Assembly: GCF_900095175.1 (NCBI RefSeq) | Contig: NZ_LT606946.1 | Location: forward strand, 1,457,417 to 1,521,416 | Length of the DNA: 64,000 nt | Origin: Polynucleobacter necessarius | GTDB taxonomy: Bacteria > Pseudomonadota > Gammaproteobacteria > Burkholderiales > Burkholderiaceae | Direction: 5' to 3' | Shown: piece after piece, positions 20,124-29,817 of the stretch | How positions within the stretch are numbered: position 1 is the stretch's first letter | Layout of the letters: each line of letters opens with the position of its first letter | The notes under the pieces: generated by a model | The model's input: only the letters and a program-made list of their open reading frames with translations | What the model was told of the DNA's origin: nothing | The model's database searches: none | Translations under genes and position numbers: made by a program

Positions 20124-20804
20124 GTGACCCAATTAGCCCTTTTCGACCTAGATCACACATTACTCCCCTGCGATAGCGATTATGAATGGGGCCAGTTCTT
20201 GGCACGCATAGGCGTAGTTGATAGCAAATACTATGCACAGCAAAACGAACGCTTCTATCAAGATTACAAGGATGGAAAGCTCAACATCCAAGAATTCCTT
20301 CGGTTTACATTAAAACCGCTCTCGGAACATTCTCGTGCGCAACTCAAAGAATGGCATGACGCCTTTATGCATGAAGTAATTACCGGTCAACTTCGGCAAG
20401 AGGCGATTGATCTAGTGAAGCGTCACCAAGATGCTGGCGATCTTTGCTGCGTTGTCACTGCAACCAATAGCTTTGTGACTAGACCCATTGTTGAAAGTTT
20501 TGGCATAGAACATCTTGTGGCCACTGAACCTGCCACCGTGGATGACAACCCCCTCGCCGATTTCACTGGTGAAGTCAAAGGCGCTCCAAGTTTCCGGGAG
20601 GGCAAAATTCAACGGGTACATGATTGGCTTGCCACTCAAAATCACGCATTGGGTCAGTTGCCACAAAGTTATTTTTATTCGGACTCAATGAATGATTTAC
20701 CTCTCCTGGAAAAAGTCAGCAATTCTGTTGCCACCAATCCAGATACCCGACTGCGTGAAGAAGCTACAAAACGCAACTGGCCCATACTTGAACTGTTTGC
20801 ATGA
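20124..20804 (+). CDS. HAD-superfamily IB (phosphoserine-phosphatase-like) hydrolase
   Basis: Cytoplasmic phosphatase of HAD subfamily IB, 226 residues from the GTG at 20124. Catalytic motif I is FDLDHTLL (D8 and D10); motif II is in VVTATN; the C-terminal acidic motif is YSDSMNDLPLL. The physiological substrate is unknown. The open frame extends upstream into hda, but the GTG start places motif I where the family has it. The stop overlaps the pcnB start by ATGA. Confidence 0.9.
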   Translation: MTQLALFDLDHTLLPCDSDYEWGQFLARIGVVDSKYYAQQNERFYQDYKDGKLNIQEFLRFTLKPLSEHSRAQLKEWHDAFMHEVITGQLRQEAIDLVKRHQDAGDLCCVVTATNSFVTRPIVESFGIEHLVATEPATVDDNPLADFTGEVKGAPSFREGKIQRVHDWLATQNHALGQLPQSYFYSDSMNDLPLLEKVSNSVATNPDTRLREEATKRNWPILELFA

Positions 20805-22201
20805 TTACCAAATTTATTAAACGTATTTTGCGTCGTGACCCTATGGTCAGACACACTGCCGTACATACCTCTGGCGCCCCCAAACGAATTCCTAAAAAAT
20901 CTCACCGCATTGACCCGGCTTTACTCTCCAAAAATGCAGTGAAAGTAACCCAGACATTGCAACAAGCTGGCTATGAAGCTTTTATTGTCGGTGGCGCAGT
21001 GAGAGATTTGGCGCTAGGCATTGGGCCTAAAGATTTTGATGTGGCAACTAATGCTACGCCCGAACAAGTGCAAAAACTGTTTCGTAAAGCACGTCTCATT
21101 GGTCGCCGCTTCCAGATTGTGCACGTCACTTTCTTTGGCAAAGGTCAACCTGAAATCATTGAAGCATCTACCTTCAGGGCCTTGCTGGAGAACGCTGGCG
21201 AGCACGTAGCCGAAAATGGTCGCATCCTGCGTGATAACGTCTGGGGCAGCCAACATGAAGATGCTGCACGTAGAGATTTCAGTATTAATGCGATGTACTA
21301 CGATCCCTCTACCGAGACCGTGCTTGACTATCACGGTGGTATGGCTGACATGCAGAAGAAAACATTACGCATGATTGGCGATCCCGCCAAGCGCTATCGC
21401 GAAGATCCCATCCGCATGCTGCGTGCGATTCGATTTGCAGCTAAAACAGGCTTTACTTTGGATGCGGCGACAAGTGTGCCTATCGCTAAATTGGGCAAGC
21501 TGATTCATGATGTTCCATCAGCCCGCCTCTTCGACGAAATCCTCAAGCTACTGATGTCCGGTTATTCATGGGCTGCGATTCAAGGTTTAAAAGATGTCGG
21601 ACTACATCACAGACTACTTCCTTTACTCGATCACATCTTAGATAAGAGCGCGGGTTCTAAAGAGGCAAATGATTTTGTTCGCATTGCACTCGCCAATACC
21701 GATCAACGCATTCAATCTGGCAAAAGTGTTTCGGCAGGCTTCTTATTTGCCACCTTGCTCTGGCCAGACCTTCTCAGCAATTGGAAAAAGAATATTGCCA
21801 AAGGGATTTCCAATATTCCCGCATTGCATGATGCAATGGATGAGGCCATTGCCAGCCAAAGTAGCGGCATGGTGATCCAGCGTCGCTTCGAAAGTGACAT
21901 GCGAGAAATCTGGTCTATGCAACCCCGCTTTGAAAAGCGTGTTGGACGCTACCCTTATCGCCTCATTGAGTCCCCACGATTTAGAGCGGGTTATGACTTT
22001 ATGTTGTTGCGCTGCGCCACTGGCGAGAAAAACCCATCCTTAGGCCAATGGTGGACTGACTTCATTGCCGCCGACCCCGCAGGGCAGGAAGCCTTGATGG
22101 CCAGCGTCAAAAATGAGGCTGGCAATAGTGCCTCCCCTGCAAAACGACGCCGCCGTAGAAAACCTAAAGCAGCTACCCCAGCAGAAGCTTCAACAGACTA
22201 A
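20801..22201 (+). CDS. pcnB: Poly(A) polymerase I
   Basis: Adds 3' poly(A) tails to RNA and so speeds its decay. 466 residues. Nucleotidyltransferase core: FIVGGAVRDLALG, then KDFDVATNATPEQV with the catalytic aspartates, GRRFQIVHV, and the RRDFSINAMYYD motif. A basic C-terminal tail (KRRRRRKPK) and a basic N-terminal stretch fit the PcnB rather than the CCA-adding branch. It is translationally coupled to the HAD gene by a 4-base overlap. Confidence 0.95.
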   Translation: MITKFIKRILRRDPMVRHTAVHTSGAPKRIPKKSHRIDPALLSKNAVKVTQTLQQAGYEAFIVGGAVRDLALGIGPKDFDVATNATPEQVQKLFRKARLIGRRFQIVHVTFFGKGQPEIIEASTFRALLENAGEHVAENGRILRDNVWGSQHEDAARRDFSINAMYYDPSTETVLDYHGGMADMQKKTLRMIGDPAKRYREDPIRMLRAIRFAAKTGFTLDAATSVPIAKLGKLIHDVPSARLFDEILKLLMSGYSWAAIQGLKDVGLHHRLLPLLDHILDKSAGSKEANDFVRIALANTDQRIQSGKSVSAGFLFATLLWPDLLSNWKKNIAKGISNIPALHDAMDEAIASQSSGMVIQRRFESDMREIWSMQPRFEKRVGRYPYRLIESPRFRAGYDFMLLRCATGEKNPSLGQWWTDFIAADPAGQEALMASVKNEAGNSASPAKRRRRRKPKAATPAEASTD

Positions 22202-22271
22202 GCAGACTTGAGAAAAATTCAGTAAAGTAGGTCCGATAGTTTCATGTAGTTTTCTCTTGTTTGGAATGAGC

Positions 22272-22799
22272 ATGGCTCGAGCTTTTATTGGATTTGGCGG
22301 CAATATCGGTGACACACGTCAGCTCATTACTGACGCGATTGTGTGCCTCGCGCAGCGTTGTGAACTCCAAATTCTTGCCAAAAGCTGCTTCTACCAAAGC
22401 GCGCCCTTTCAAGCTGTTGGGGGCGACTACATCAATGCAGTCATTGAAATCGAAACGCAACTAAGCCCCTACGGCTTATTGCATGTCTGCCAAGCAGTTG
22501 AACAAGAATTTGGTCGTGAGCGCCCTTACACCAACGCACCTCGCACAATTGATCTGGATATCCTGGCATTTGAGGGTGTATCCCAAACAGATACAGAACT
22601 CACCATTCCCCACCCCAGAACCATTGAGCGCTCTTTTGTTCTCCTGCCTTTACTGGAAATTGCCCCGAATTTCTTTTTGCCCAACTGGGGTGAACTCAAG
22701 GCCTATCTACCCAATGTAGCAGATCAGCGCATCGAAAAACTCCCTTGCCGCAACTGTAATTGCGGTGAAAAAGACGTTTATAGCCAATCTGTGCATTAA
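22272..22799 (+). CDS. folK: 2-amino-4-hydroxy-6-hydroxymethyldihydropteridine pyrophosphokinase
   Basis: Folate synthesis enzyme that transfers pyrophosphate from ATP to hydroxymethyldihydropterin. Signatures: AFIGFGGNIGD at the N-terminus, GGDYINAVIEIET, RTIDLDILAF and the IPHPR...RSFVLLPL segment. Start chosen at ATG 22272 because a GGA lies 6 bases upstream; an ATG at 22266 and a TTG at 22257 are also in frame. Oddity: the last 17 residues contain a CRNCNC cluster (C159, C162, C164) not expected in the family. panB, for CoA synthesis, follows after 17 bases. Confidence 0.94.
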   Translation: MARAFIGFGGNIGDTRQLITDAIVCLAQRCELQILAKSCFYQSAPFQAVGGDYINAVIEIETQLSPYGLLHVCQAVEQEFGRERPYTNAPRTIDLDILAFEGVSQTDTELTIPHPRTIERSFVLLPLLEIAPNFFLPNWGELKAYLPNVADQRIEKLPCRNCNCGEKDVYSQSVH

Positions 22800-22816
22800 T
22801 TCATTAAACTCACGCC

Positions 22817-23632
22817 ATGGGTTACTTACAAGGCGAAAAGCCAATCACAATCTCTAAACTCCTCTCCATGCATGCTGAGGGTGAAAAAATTTCGATGCTG
22901 ACAGCATACGACTCCACAATGTCGGCCTTATTAAATCGCTGCGGGGTGGAAACTATCCTCATTGGGGATTCCTTGGGTAATGTCATTCAAGGTCACTCAA
23001 GTACTACGCCAGTAACTGTTGAACAAGTGGCATATCACACCGAATGTGTAGCCCGCGCCAACTCTCACGCCTTCATCATTGCCGATCTTCCTTTTGCTAG
23101 TTATGGTGATCCGGTTCAAGCCTTGGACTCAGCTGCAGAACTCATGCGTGCTGGTGCAGATATGGTCAAGCTTGAAGGTGGTGCTTGGCAAATCGACATC
23201 ATTCAATATCTAGTAGAGCGCAGCGTCCCTGTTTGCGCTCACCTGGGACTTCTACCTCAATCCGTACATCTTTTGGGTGGCTACAAGGTTCAAGGTAAAT
23301 CAAAGGATGCTGCAAGCTTAATGTTGGAACAAGCGATTGCTTGTGAGCAAGCTGGTGCCCAGATGATTGTGCTCGAGACTATCCCCTCTTCATTGGGCAA
23401 ACTTATTACTGAATCGCTTTCTATTCCTACCATTGGAATTGGTGCAGGAGCAGATTGCTCCGGTCAAGTGCTGGTATTGCAAGATATGTTGGGCATCAGC
23501 CCTGGAAAACCGCCAAAGTTTGTAAAAAACTTTTTGGATGGTCACACCTCAATTGAAGCTGCAGTCAAAGCCTATGTTCGAGAAGTGAAATCCGAAAAAT
23601 TCCCCGGACCCGAACACGGCTTTGCTGGATAA
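22817..23632 (+). CDS. panB: 3-methyl-2-oxobutanoate hydroxymethyltransferase
   Basis: First committed step of pantothenate synthesis, using methylene-tetrahydrofolate, so it links to the folK product upstream. 271 residues, full length. Motifs: [13 protein letters not shown], the metal-binding [39 protein letters not shown]. The stop is 10 bases from the convergent dnaJ stop, with no visible terminator. Confidence 0.97.
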   Translation: MGYLQGEKPITISKLLSMHAEGEKISMLTAYDSTMSALLNRCGVETILIGDSLGNVIQGHSSTTPVTVEQVAYHTECVARANSHAFIIADLPFASYGDPVQALDSAAELMRAGADMVKLEGGAWQIDIIQYLVERSVPVCAHLGLLPQSVHLLGGYKVQGKSKDAASLMLEQAIACEQAGAQMIVLETIPSSLGKLITESLSIPTIGIGAGADCSGQVLVLQDMLGISPGKPPKFVKNFLDGHTSIEAAVKAYVREVKSEKFPGPEHGFAG

Positions 23633-23642
23633 GCTTTACTAG

Positions 23643-24773
23643 CTAGCTAAAAAAACTCTTCACGCCATCAAACCAACCCTTTTGATGCGGGTTATGTTTG
23701 TCGCCACCAGATTTGAGGCTGTCATCAAACTTTTGCAGTAATTTTTTCTGCTCATCCGTCAGCTTCACCGGCGTCTCTACAGCAATGTGAACGAAAAGAT
23801 CGCCCACCATCGTAGAACGTAGTCCTTTAATTCCTTTATTACGCAAACGGAATGTTTTTCCAGTCTGCGTTCCCTCAGGAATCGGAAACTCGACGCGCCC
23901 TGAAAGCGTTGGCACCTCAATATCACCACCAATTGTCGCAGTAGCAAAAGAGATTGGCATTTGCACATGCAGATCGCTACCATCGCGCTCAAATACCTTG
24001 TGGGTCTTCACCCTCACTTCAACATAGAGATCGCCGGATGGCCCGCCATTTACGCCTGGCTCACCGTTACCAACTGAGCGCACGCGCATACCATCATCAA
24101 TGCCCGCAGGGATTTTGATTTCAAGTGTTTTTTGTTCTTTGTGTTTACCGCTGCCATGGCAAATCTTGCATGGTTTCGGAATGTACTCACCGGTGCCGCG
24201 GCACTTAGGGCAAGTTTGTTGCATTGAGAAGAAGCCTTGCTGGACACGAACTTGGCCATGACCATCGCAAGTAGTGCATCTCTCAGCTTTACTACCAGGC
24301 TCCGCGCCAGTGCTGTGACATGGTTTGCAGTCACTCCAACTTGGCACTCGAATTTGCGTGGTGTAACCCTCTGCGGCTTGCTCGAGAGTGATCTCCATGT
24401 TGTAACGCAAATCGGCACCCTTATAAACCTGGGGTCCCGACTGACGTCCACCACCCTGGCCAAAGATATCACCGAAGATATCGCCAAAAGCATCAGCAAA
24501 ACCACCGCCAGCAAAGCCACCGCCGCCAAAACCACTAGACCGGTCAACGCCTGCATGACCGTATTGATCATAAGCAGCACGTTTGTTGGGATCGGTTAAG
24601 GTTTCGTACGCCTCTTTAACTTCTTTAAATTGCGCTTCTGCTGTTTTGCTATCGGGGTTGCGATCAGGGTGATGCTTCATCGCCATTTTCCGATAAGCCT
24701 TTTTTAGCTCCTCATCGCTGGCACCTTTCGCAACACCAAGCACTTCGTAATAATCGCGTTTACTTTTAGACAC
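23643..24773 (-). CDS. dnaJ: Chaperone DnaJ (Hsp40)
   Basis: Co-chaperone that loads substrates on DnaK and stimulates its ATPase. 376 residues. J domain with HPD in the HHPDRN motif, a G/F-rich linker ([12 protein letters not shown]), and the zinc domain with four CxxC repeats (CKPC, CTTC, CPKC, CKIC), all eight cysteines present. The start is GTG at 24773: an AGAGGA ribosome binding site lies about 5 bases upstream, and [11 protein letters not shown] follows as in the family. Upstream in-frame codons would include an intergenic hairpin and are rejected. Confidence 0.96.
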   Translation of the reverse strand: MSKSKRDYYEVLGVAKGASDEELKKAYRKMAMKHHPDRNPDSKTAEAQFKEVKEAYETLTDPNKRAAYDQYGHAGVDRSSGFGGGGFAGGGFADAFGDIFGDIFGQGGGRQSGPQVYKGADLRYNMEITLEQAAEGYTTQIRVPSWSDCKPCHSTGAEPGSKAERCTTCDGHGQVRVQQGFFSMQQTCPKCRGTGEYIPKPCKICHGSGKHKEQKTLEIKIPAGIDDGMRVRSVGNGEPGVNGGPSGDLYVEVRVKTHKVFERDGSDLHVQMPISFATATIGGDIEVPTLSGRVEFPIPEGTQTGKTFRLRNKGIKGLRSTMVGDLFVHIAVETPVKLTDEQKKLLQKFDDSLKSGGDKHNPHQKGWFDGVKSFFS

Positions 24774-24800
24774 AAAATTCCTCTCAACAACCTGAATGAC

Positions 24801-24825
24801 ACAAGTCGGCACGAGGCCGACTTGT
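24801..24825 (-). promoter_or_regulatory. Strong intergenic hairpin between dnaK and dnaJ
   Basis: Perfect 10-pair inverted repeat ACAAGTCGGC / GCCGACTTGT with a 5-base loop, in the 98-base gap after dnaK and 28 bases before the dnaJ start. No T-run follows on the minus strand, so it is not a classical terminator. It could be a leaky attenuator or an RNA-processing or stabilising structure that lowers dnaJ expression relative to dnaK. Confidence 0.6.
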
Positions 24826-24871
24826 TATTGAAGTACTTCTAAACTACGTTAAATAGCTCTCAATTAAGGGA

Positions 24872-26806
24872 TTATTTCTTGTCATCCACTTCTTTGAAAT
24901 CTGCATCTACTACGTCAGCATCTGGAGCGGCCGCTTGTGCACCGCCAGGAGCTGCGCCAGGTGCAGCGCCACCAGCTTTAGCTTGTTCAGCAGCCATGGC
25001 TTTTTCGCCCAACTTCTGACTTGCTTTACCCAAGGCTTCGGTCTTGGCTTCAATAGCAGCTTTATCGCTACCCTTGATTGCTTCGTCCAACTCTTTCAAA
25101 GCAGCTTCGATAGCTTCTTTCTCGGAGGCCTCTAAAGCAGAACCATGCTCTTCCAAAGCTTTCTTGGTTGAGTGAGCCAAAGCATCAGCAGTGTTGCGCG
25201 CTGTTACTAATTCCAATGTTTTTTTATCTTCATCGGCATTCGCTTCAGCATCTTTCACCATGCGTTGAATTTCTTCTTCAGTCAAACCAGAGTTTGACTT
25301 AATGGTGATCTTGTTCTCTTTGCCAGTCGTTTTGTCTTTTGCAGTGACATGCAAAATACCGTTGGCATCAATATCAAAAGTCACTTCAATTTGCGGCATA
25401 CCGCGTTGCGCTGGAGCAATGCCTTCCAAATTAAACTCACCGAGCAATTTGTTGGCAGCAGCCATCTCACGCTCACCCTGGAAGCACTTAATTGTTACCG
25501 CAGGTTGGTTGTCTTCCGCTGTGGAGTAAACCTGTGAATGCTTAGTAGGGATAGTGGTGTTCTTCGGAATCATCTTGGTCATCACGCCACCCAAGGTTTC
25601 GATACCCAATGACAATGGGGTTACGTCCAAGAGCAATACGTCCTTACGATCACCAGACAATACTGAGCCCTGAATCGCAGCACCAACAGCAACTGCTTCG
25701 TCTGGGTTCACATCTTTGCGCGGCTCTTTACCGAAAATCTCTTTTACCTTGTCCTGAACTGCTGGCATACGGGTTTGACCGCCAACCAAAATCACGTCAT
25801 CGATGTCGGCCACATTTACGCCAGCGTCTTTAATTGCAGTCAAGCAAGGACCAGTCGTACGGTTGATCAACTCTTCTACTAAAGACTCCAACTTAGCGCG
25901 AGTGAGCTTCAAGTTCAAATGCTTAGGACCGCCTGCATCAGCAGTCACGTATGGCAAGTTGATTTCAGTTTGCTGTGCAGATGACAATTCGATCTTGGCT
26001 TTTTCAGCAGCGTCTTTCAAACGTTGCAATGCCAATACGTCTTTACTCAAATCGACGCCTTGCTCTTTCTTGAACTCGGCAATGATCCAATCAATGATGC
26101 GTTGGTCAAAGTCTTCGCCACCCAAGAAGGTATCGCCGTTAGTAGAGAGCACTTCGAACTGCTTCTCGCCATCTACGTTAGCAATTTCAATGATGGACAC
26201 GTCAAATGTACCGCCACCTAAGTCATACACGGCAATCTTGCGATCTACTTTGTCTTGCTTATCCAAACCGAATGCCAATGCAGCAGCAGTTGGCTCATTG
26301 ATGATGCGCTTGACATCCAAGCCAGCGATACGGCCAGCATCTTTAGTAGCTTGACGTTGGCTGTCGTTGAAGTAAGCAGGAACAGTAATCACTGCCTCAG
26401 TTACTTCTTCGCCGAGATAGTCTTCGGCCGTCTTTTTCATTTTGCGCAGAATTTCTGCTGATACTTGTTGTGGCGCCATTTTTTTATCGCGCGCTTCAAC
26501 CCAAGCATCACCATTATCTGCTTGAACAATTTTGTAAGGCATCAAACCGATGTCTTTTTGCACTTCGGCATCAGTAAACTTACGACCCATCAAACGCTTC
26601 ACCGCGTAGATGGTGTTTTTAGGATTAGTAACTGACTGGCGTTTTGCAGGTGCGCCAACCAATACTTCGCCGTCTTCAACGTAAGCAATGATGGATGGGG
26701 TTGTGCGGGCGCCTTCGGCGTTCTCGACAACTTTGGGTGCATTGTTTTCTACAACGGAAACACACGAGTTTGTGGTTCCTAAGTCAATTCCGATAATCTT
26801 TCCCAT
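24872..26806 (-). CDS. dnaK: Chaperone DnaK (Hsp70)
   Basis: ATP-dependent Hsp70 chaperone, 644 residues. N-terminal [12 protein letters not shown] phosphate loop, the [11 protein letters not shown] loop, the [14 protein letters not shown] motif, substrate-binding domain, and a Gly/Ala-rich C-terminus ending [16 protein letters not shown] as in most DnaK. A heat-shock promoter lies at 26869-26896, about 60 bases upstream, and dnaJ follows. Confidence 0.98.
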   Translation of the reverse strand: MGKIIGIDLGTTNSCVSVVENNAPKVVENAEGARTTPSIIAYVEDGEVLVGAPAKRQSVTNPKNTIYAVKRLMGRKFTDAEVQKDIGLMPYKIVQADNGDAWVEARDKKMAPQQVSAEILRKMKKTAEDYLGEEVTEAVITVPAYFNDSQRQATKDAGRIAGLDVKRIINEPTAAALAFGLDKQDKVDRKIAVYDLGGGTFDVSIIEIANVDGEKQFEVLSTNGDTFLGGEDFDQRIIDWIIAEFKKEQGVDLSKDVLALQRLKDAAEKAKIELSSAQQTEINLPYVTADAGGPKHLNLKLTRAKLESLVEELINRTTGPCLTAIKDAGVNVADIDDVILVGGQTRMPAVQDKVKEIFGKEPRKDVNPDEAVAVGAAIQGSVLSGDRKDVLLLDVTPLSLGIETLGGVMTKMIPKNTTIPTKHSQVYSTAEDNQPAVTIKCFQGEREMAAANKLLGEFNLEGIAPAQRGMPQIEVTFDIDANGILHVTAKDKTTGKENKITIKSNSGLTEEEIQRMVKDAEANADEDKKTLELVTARNTADALAHSTKKALEEHGSALEASEKEAIEAALKELDEAIKGSDKAAIEAKTEALGKASQKLGEKAMAAEQAKAGGAAPGAAPGGAQAAAPDADVVDADFKEVDDKK

Positions 26807-26868
26807 AATGACTCCAAAAATTAAGTTATGTGTAATTTCGTAATACTGCGAATAAATCGATATCCAAT

Positions 26869-26896
26869 AAATGGGGTCGAAAAGAGAGAATTCAAG
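26869..26896 (-). promoter_or_regulatory. Sigma-32 heat-shock promoter of dnaK-dnaJ
   Basis: Read on the minus strand: CTTGAAT, a 13-base spacer, then CCCCATTT. This matches the sigma-32 consensus (CTTGAAA and CCCCATNT) very closely. Transcription would begin about 55 bases before dnaK, immediately downstream of the grpE terminator. Confidence 0.85.
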
Positions 26897-26904
26897 GGCT
26901 AAAA

Positions 26905-26935
26905 ATGCAAAAAAGGCAGAAATCTGCCTTTTTAT
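26905..26935 (-). terminator. Intrinsic terminator of grpE
   Basis: AAAAGGCAG / CTGCCTTTT stem with a short AAAT loop; the minus-strand reading continues into a run of six T. It lies between the grpE stop (26981) and the dnaK promoter, so grpE and dnaK are separate transcription units. Confidence 0.85.
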
Positions 26936-26980
26936 CCTGCTTTTTTGCCAAAAACCCTCTAATTAGAGGCCCAAATTGAC

Positions 26981-27541
26981 TTATTTGGGTGCGCTCACGG
27001 TTACTAGAGCTGGGCGCAGAATGCGATCGGCAATCGAATACCCCCTCTGGAGCACTGAAACCACGGTATTGGCCTCTTGATCAGATGGTACCGAAGCTAT
27101 CGCCTGGTGGTGATGCGGATCGAACTTGTCACCTACAGCGGGATTAATTTCCGTCATACGACCTTTTTCAAAGGCGGAAAGTAGCTGTTTTAGGGTAATT
27201 TCCAAGCCCTCTTTAAAAGCTTTGGCATCCACTGCCTCTGCATTCAACGCGGCATACAGACTATCGGTAACCGGCACGAGATGCTCAGCAAAACTTTCAA
27301 TTGCAAACTTATGGGCCTTAGAGACACCTTCAGCAGCTCGACGACGAATATTCTCGCCTTCAGCCTTGGCGCGAAGATAGTTGTCTTGCATCTCAGTGAG
27401 CTTTTGGTTTAATTCGGCAATCTCTTGCTCTGGAGTTTTGACTTCATCAGATACAGGCGCTGCATCAGCGCCACCCTCTGCTTGAGCAAGCGGCTCAATA
27501 TTTTCTTGCTCGGGGGATGGATTTTGATTTTCTTGGATCAT
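26981..27541 (-). CDS. grpE: Nucleotide exchange factor GrpE
   Basis: Dimeric exchange factor that releases ADP from DnaK. 186 residues: an acidic disordered N-terminus, a long coiled-coil helix (about 40-100) and the C-terminal beta domain with the family pattern [28 protein letters not shown] and LRPALVTVS. Its own sigma-32 promoter lies at 27585-27612. Confidence 0.97.
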   Translation of the reverse strand: MIQENQNPSPEQENIEPLAQAEGGADAAPVSDEVKTPEQEIAELNQKLTEMQDNYLRAKAEGENIRRRAAEGVSKAHKFAIESFAEHLVPVTDSLYAALNAEAVDAKAFKEGLEITLKQLLSAFEKGRMTEINPAVGDKFDPHHHQAIASVPSDQEANTVVSVLQRGYSIADRILRPALVTVSAPK

Positions 27542-27584
27542 GGGTACAAATTCACTTTTCTATCAGAATGGCTACTTCTCAATG

Positions 27585-27612
27585 ATATGGGGCTGATTCA
27601 GGTAATTTCAAG
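27585..27612 (-). promoter_or_regulatory. Sigma-32 heat-shock promoter of grpE
   Basis: Read on the minus strand: CTTGAAA, a 13-base spacer, then CCCCATAT, which fits the sigma-32 consensus at every defined position. It sits in the gap between the hemH stop (27624) and grpE, and predicts a leader of about 35-40 bases. Confidence 0.88.
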
Positions 27613-27623
27613 AGTGATGGAGT

Positions 27624-28718
27624 TTAAGCAATTTTTGCTTTAGCAAGCCCTGCCAAACGATCACGCTCCTGCAACACTGCATCAGACTCAACGCCTAGAG
27701 TCCAGCCAGATAAATGCTGCTGGGCAATCTCGTACATCGCATCAATCCATTTTGGATTGCTATTGAGGCACGGAATATAGCGGTAATCTTTACCGCCATG
27801 CTCCAGGAAGATCTCGCGTGCTTCCATGGCAATCTCCTCCAATGTTTCCAAGCAATCCGCCGGAAAGCCTGGGCAAAAAATATCGACCCGCTTGCAACCT
27901 TGTTTACCCAACTCCTCAATCATTGGAGCTGTGTAAGGCTTGAGCCATTCGGCTTTACCAAAGCGCGATTGGAAAGTCACTAGATATTGCCCAGGCTCTA
28001 GACCCAAAGATTCGCCAAGTAAGCGACCAGTTTTTAAACACTCGCAATGATAGGGATCGCCCTTCATTAAATTGCGCTTGGGCAAGCCATGAAAAGACAT
28101 TACAAGACGATCACCAGCAGCAAAATCTGGGCGACCATCTTTATCCCATGCAGTTAATACTTGGTCGCACAGCGCGTTAATGTAAACAGGATTATCGTGA
28201 TAGTGCTTTATCAAGCGCAGCTCAGGTTGGTTGCGCCAAGTTCCGAGTACACGAAACACTTCATCAAAACTGGAAGCAGTCGTTGTCGCTGAGTACTGTG
28301 GATACAGCGGCAACAACAAGAGGCGCTCCATACCTTGTGCCTGCAAAGCTTCCAAGGCTTGCTGTGTAGAAGGCTCACCATAGCGCATGGCTAAATCTAC
28401 CAGCACCACTTCCCCGTGATCAGCGAATTTCTCGCCCAACTCTTTGGCCTGTAGGCGAGAGTAATGCATCAATGGGGAGCCTAATTTTGGCAACCAAATG
28501 GAGGCGTATTTCTTTGCAGATGCGCCGCTACGAATCGGCAAAATAATGCCATTCAAAATGCACCACCAAATGATGCGAGGAATCTCTACAACACGGGGGT
28601 CAGATAAAAATTCTTTGAGATAAGCCCTCACCGCTTTAGCGGTTGGCGCGGAAGGAGTGCCCAAGTTCAGCAATAGCACTGCTGTCTTGGTAGGGCGTAA
28701 GTGGGGATTTTGATTCAA
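27624..28718 (-). CDS. hemH: Ferrochelatase
   Basis: Inserts ferrous iron into protoporphyrin IX, the last step of protohaem synthesis. 364 residues. Motifs: AVLLLNLGTPSAP near the N-terminus, LPLYPQYSATTTAS, the catalytic-His segment MSFHGLP, and the FCPGFPADCLETLEEI segment. It lies 39 bases after hrcA on the same strand and before grpE, an arrangement I recall from other Burkholderiales. Confidence 0.96.
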   Translation of the reverse strand: MNQNPHLRPTKTAVLLLNLGTPSAPTAKAVRAYLKEFLSDPRVVEIPRIIWWCILNGIILPIRSGASAKKYASIWLPKLGSPLMHYSRLQAKELGEKFADHGEVVLVDLAMRYGEPSTQQALEALQAQGMERLLLLPLYPQYSATTTASSFDEVFRVLGTWRNQPELRLIKHYHDNPVYINALCDQVLTAWDKDGRPDFAAGDRLVMSFHGLPKRNLMKGDPYHCECLKTGRLLGESLGLEPGQYLVTFQSRFGKAEWLKPYTAPMIEELGKQGCKRVDIFCPGFPADCLETLEEIAMEAREIFLEHGGKDYRYIPCLNSNPKWIDAMYEIAQQHLSGWTLGVESDAVLQERDRLAGLAKAKIA

Positions 28719-28757
28719 GGAAGATCCGTCTTAATTAAAAAGAGCAAAAAATAATTA

Positions 28758-29780
28758 TTAAAGGTTTGTTGGGGAACTCAATGCACCAGACAACAGCCTA
28801 AAGGTGATATCAACGATCGGAATCACCCGATCGTATGCCATACGGGTAGGGCCAATCACACCAAGCGTTCCAACAACCTGTCCATCCACACTGTAAGGCG
28901 CACTAATGACTGCCAAATCTTCATAAGGTAGCAAATCACTCTCGCCCCCAATAAAGATCTGAATACCATCAGCATAACTGGATACGTCTAGTAACTGCAG
29001 GAGTACCGACTTTTGCTCCAGCATATCGAACATCTTGCGCAACTTGTCTAAATTGGTGCTGAGGTCACCGACATTGAGTAAACGACGCTCACCCGATAGC
29101 AGCATGTCTCCTTGCCCCATGCCATAGTCACTCACACCACTGTGCAGCGCCAAGGCCATCAAGCCAGAGATATCGCTTCGCAGGTTATCCAGATCGGAAG
29201 CCAAATGTGCACGCACCTCAGCAAAACTTTTTCCCGCGAACTGCGTATTAATGTAATTATCCGCCTCTACCAACTGGCTTGGGGTGTAGTCCTGTGTAGT
29301 AGGCAGTATGCGGCTTTGAACATCGCCTTCAGGGATCACCATGATGAGTAAGATCTTGCCTTCGCCCAGCCGTAAGAACTCAATGTGCTTGAATACTTGG
29401 GCCCGCTTCGGCGTCATCACCACCCCAGCAAAATGGGTCAAATTAGGCAGAATTTGGGCGGCGGAGTTCATTACCCTTTGCGGGGAATCTGGCAAAAGGC
29501 CTTTTTCCATCTCACGGGTGGCGATTTCTTCTAGGGGGCGAACGGTCACCATCGTGTCTACAAAGAGGCGATAACCTCTTGGGGTGGGTATGCGACCAGC
29601 CGAGGTATGGGGGCTAGTCACTAAGCCCATGTCCTCTAAATTCGCCATCACATTGCGAATCGTGGCCGCAGAAAGATCCAATCCCGAGAATCGAGATAGG
29701 GTGCGTGAGCCAATAGGCTGCCCCTCTTCGATATAGCGCTCGATGAGGGTTTTCAGTAAGGCGCGTGAACGATCATCCAT
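28758..29780 (-). CDS. hrcA: Heat-inducible transcription repressor HrcA
   Basis: Repressor that binds CIRCE operators (typically before groESL, sometimes dnaK). 340 residues. The N-terminal winged helix has [30 protein letters not shown] and [16 protein letters not shown], followed by the GAF-like dimerisation region. I see no CIRCE repeat upstream of hrcA, grpE or dnaK here, so its targets are probably elsewhere. It is divergent from nadK, with only 37 bases between the starts. Confidence 0.95.
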   Translation of the reverse strand: MDDRSRALLKTLIERYIEEGQPIGSRTLSRFSGLDLSAATIRNVMANLEDMGLVTSPHTSAGRIPTPRGYRLFVDTMVTVRPLEEIATREMEKGLLPDSPQRVMNSAAQILPNLTHFAGVVMTPKRAQVFKHIEFLRLGEGKILLIMVIPEGDVQSRILPTTQDYTPSQLVEADNYINTQFAGKSFAEVRAHLASDLDNLRSDISGLMALALHSGVSDYGMGQGDMLLSGERRLLNVGDLSTNLDKLRKMFDMLEQKSVLLQLLDVSSYADGIQIFIGGESDLLPYEDLAVISAPYSVDGQVVGTLGVIGPTRMAYDRVIPIVDITFRLLSGALSSPTNL

Positions 29781-29817
29781 AGTGGAAGGGATTTTATGCG
29801 TATGGTTTAATCGTTAT

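Noticed and set aside
24050..24580. 176-codon open frame on the minus strand in another frame of dnaJ
   Set aside because: The dnaJ frame has all family motifs across the same bases; this frame is a shadow of the Gly/Cys-rich region.
24801..24825. Intrinsic terminator ending dnaK
   Set aside because: The stem is strong but no T-run follows on the minus strand, and dnaJ is expected to be cotranscribed.
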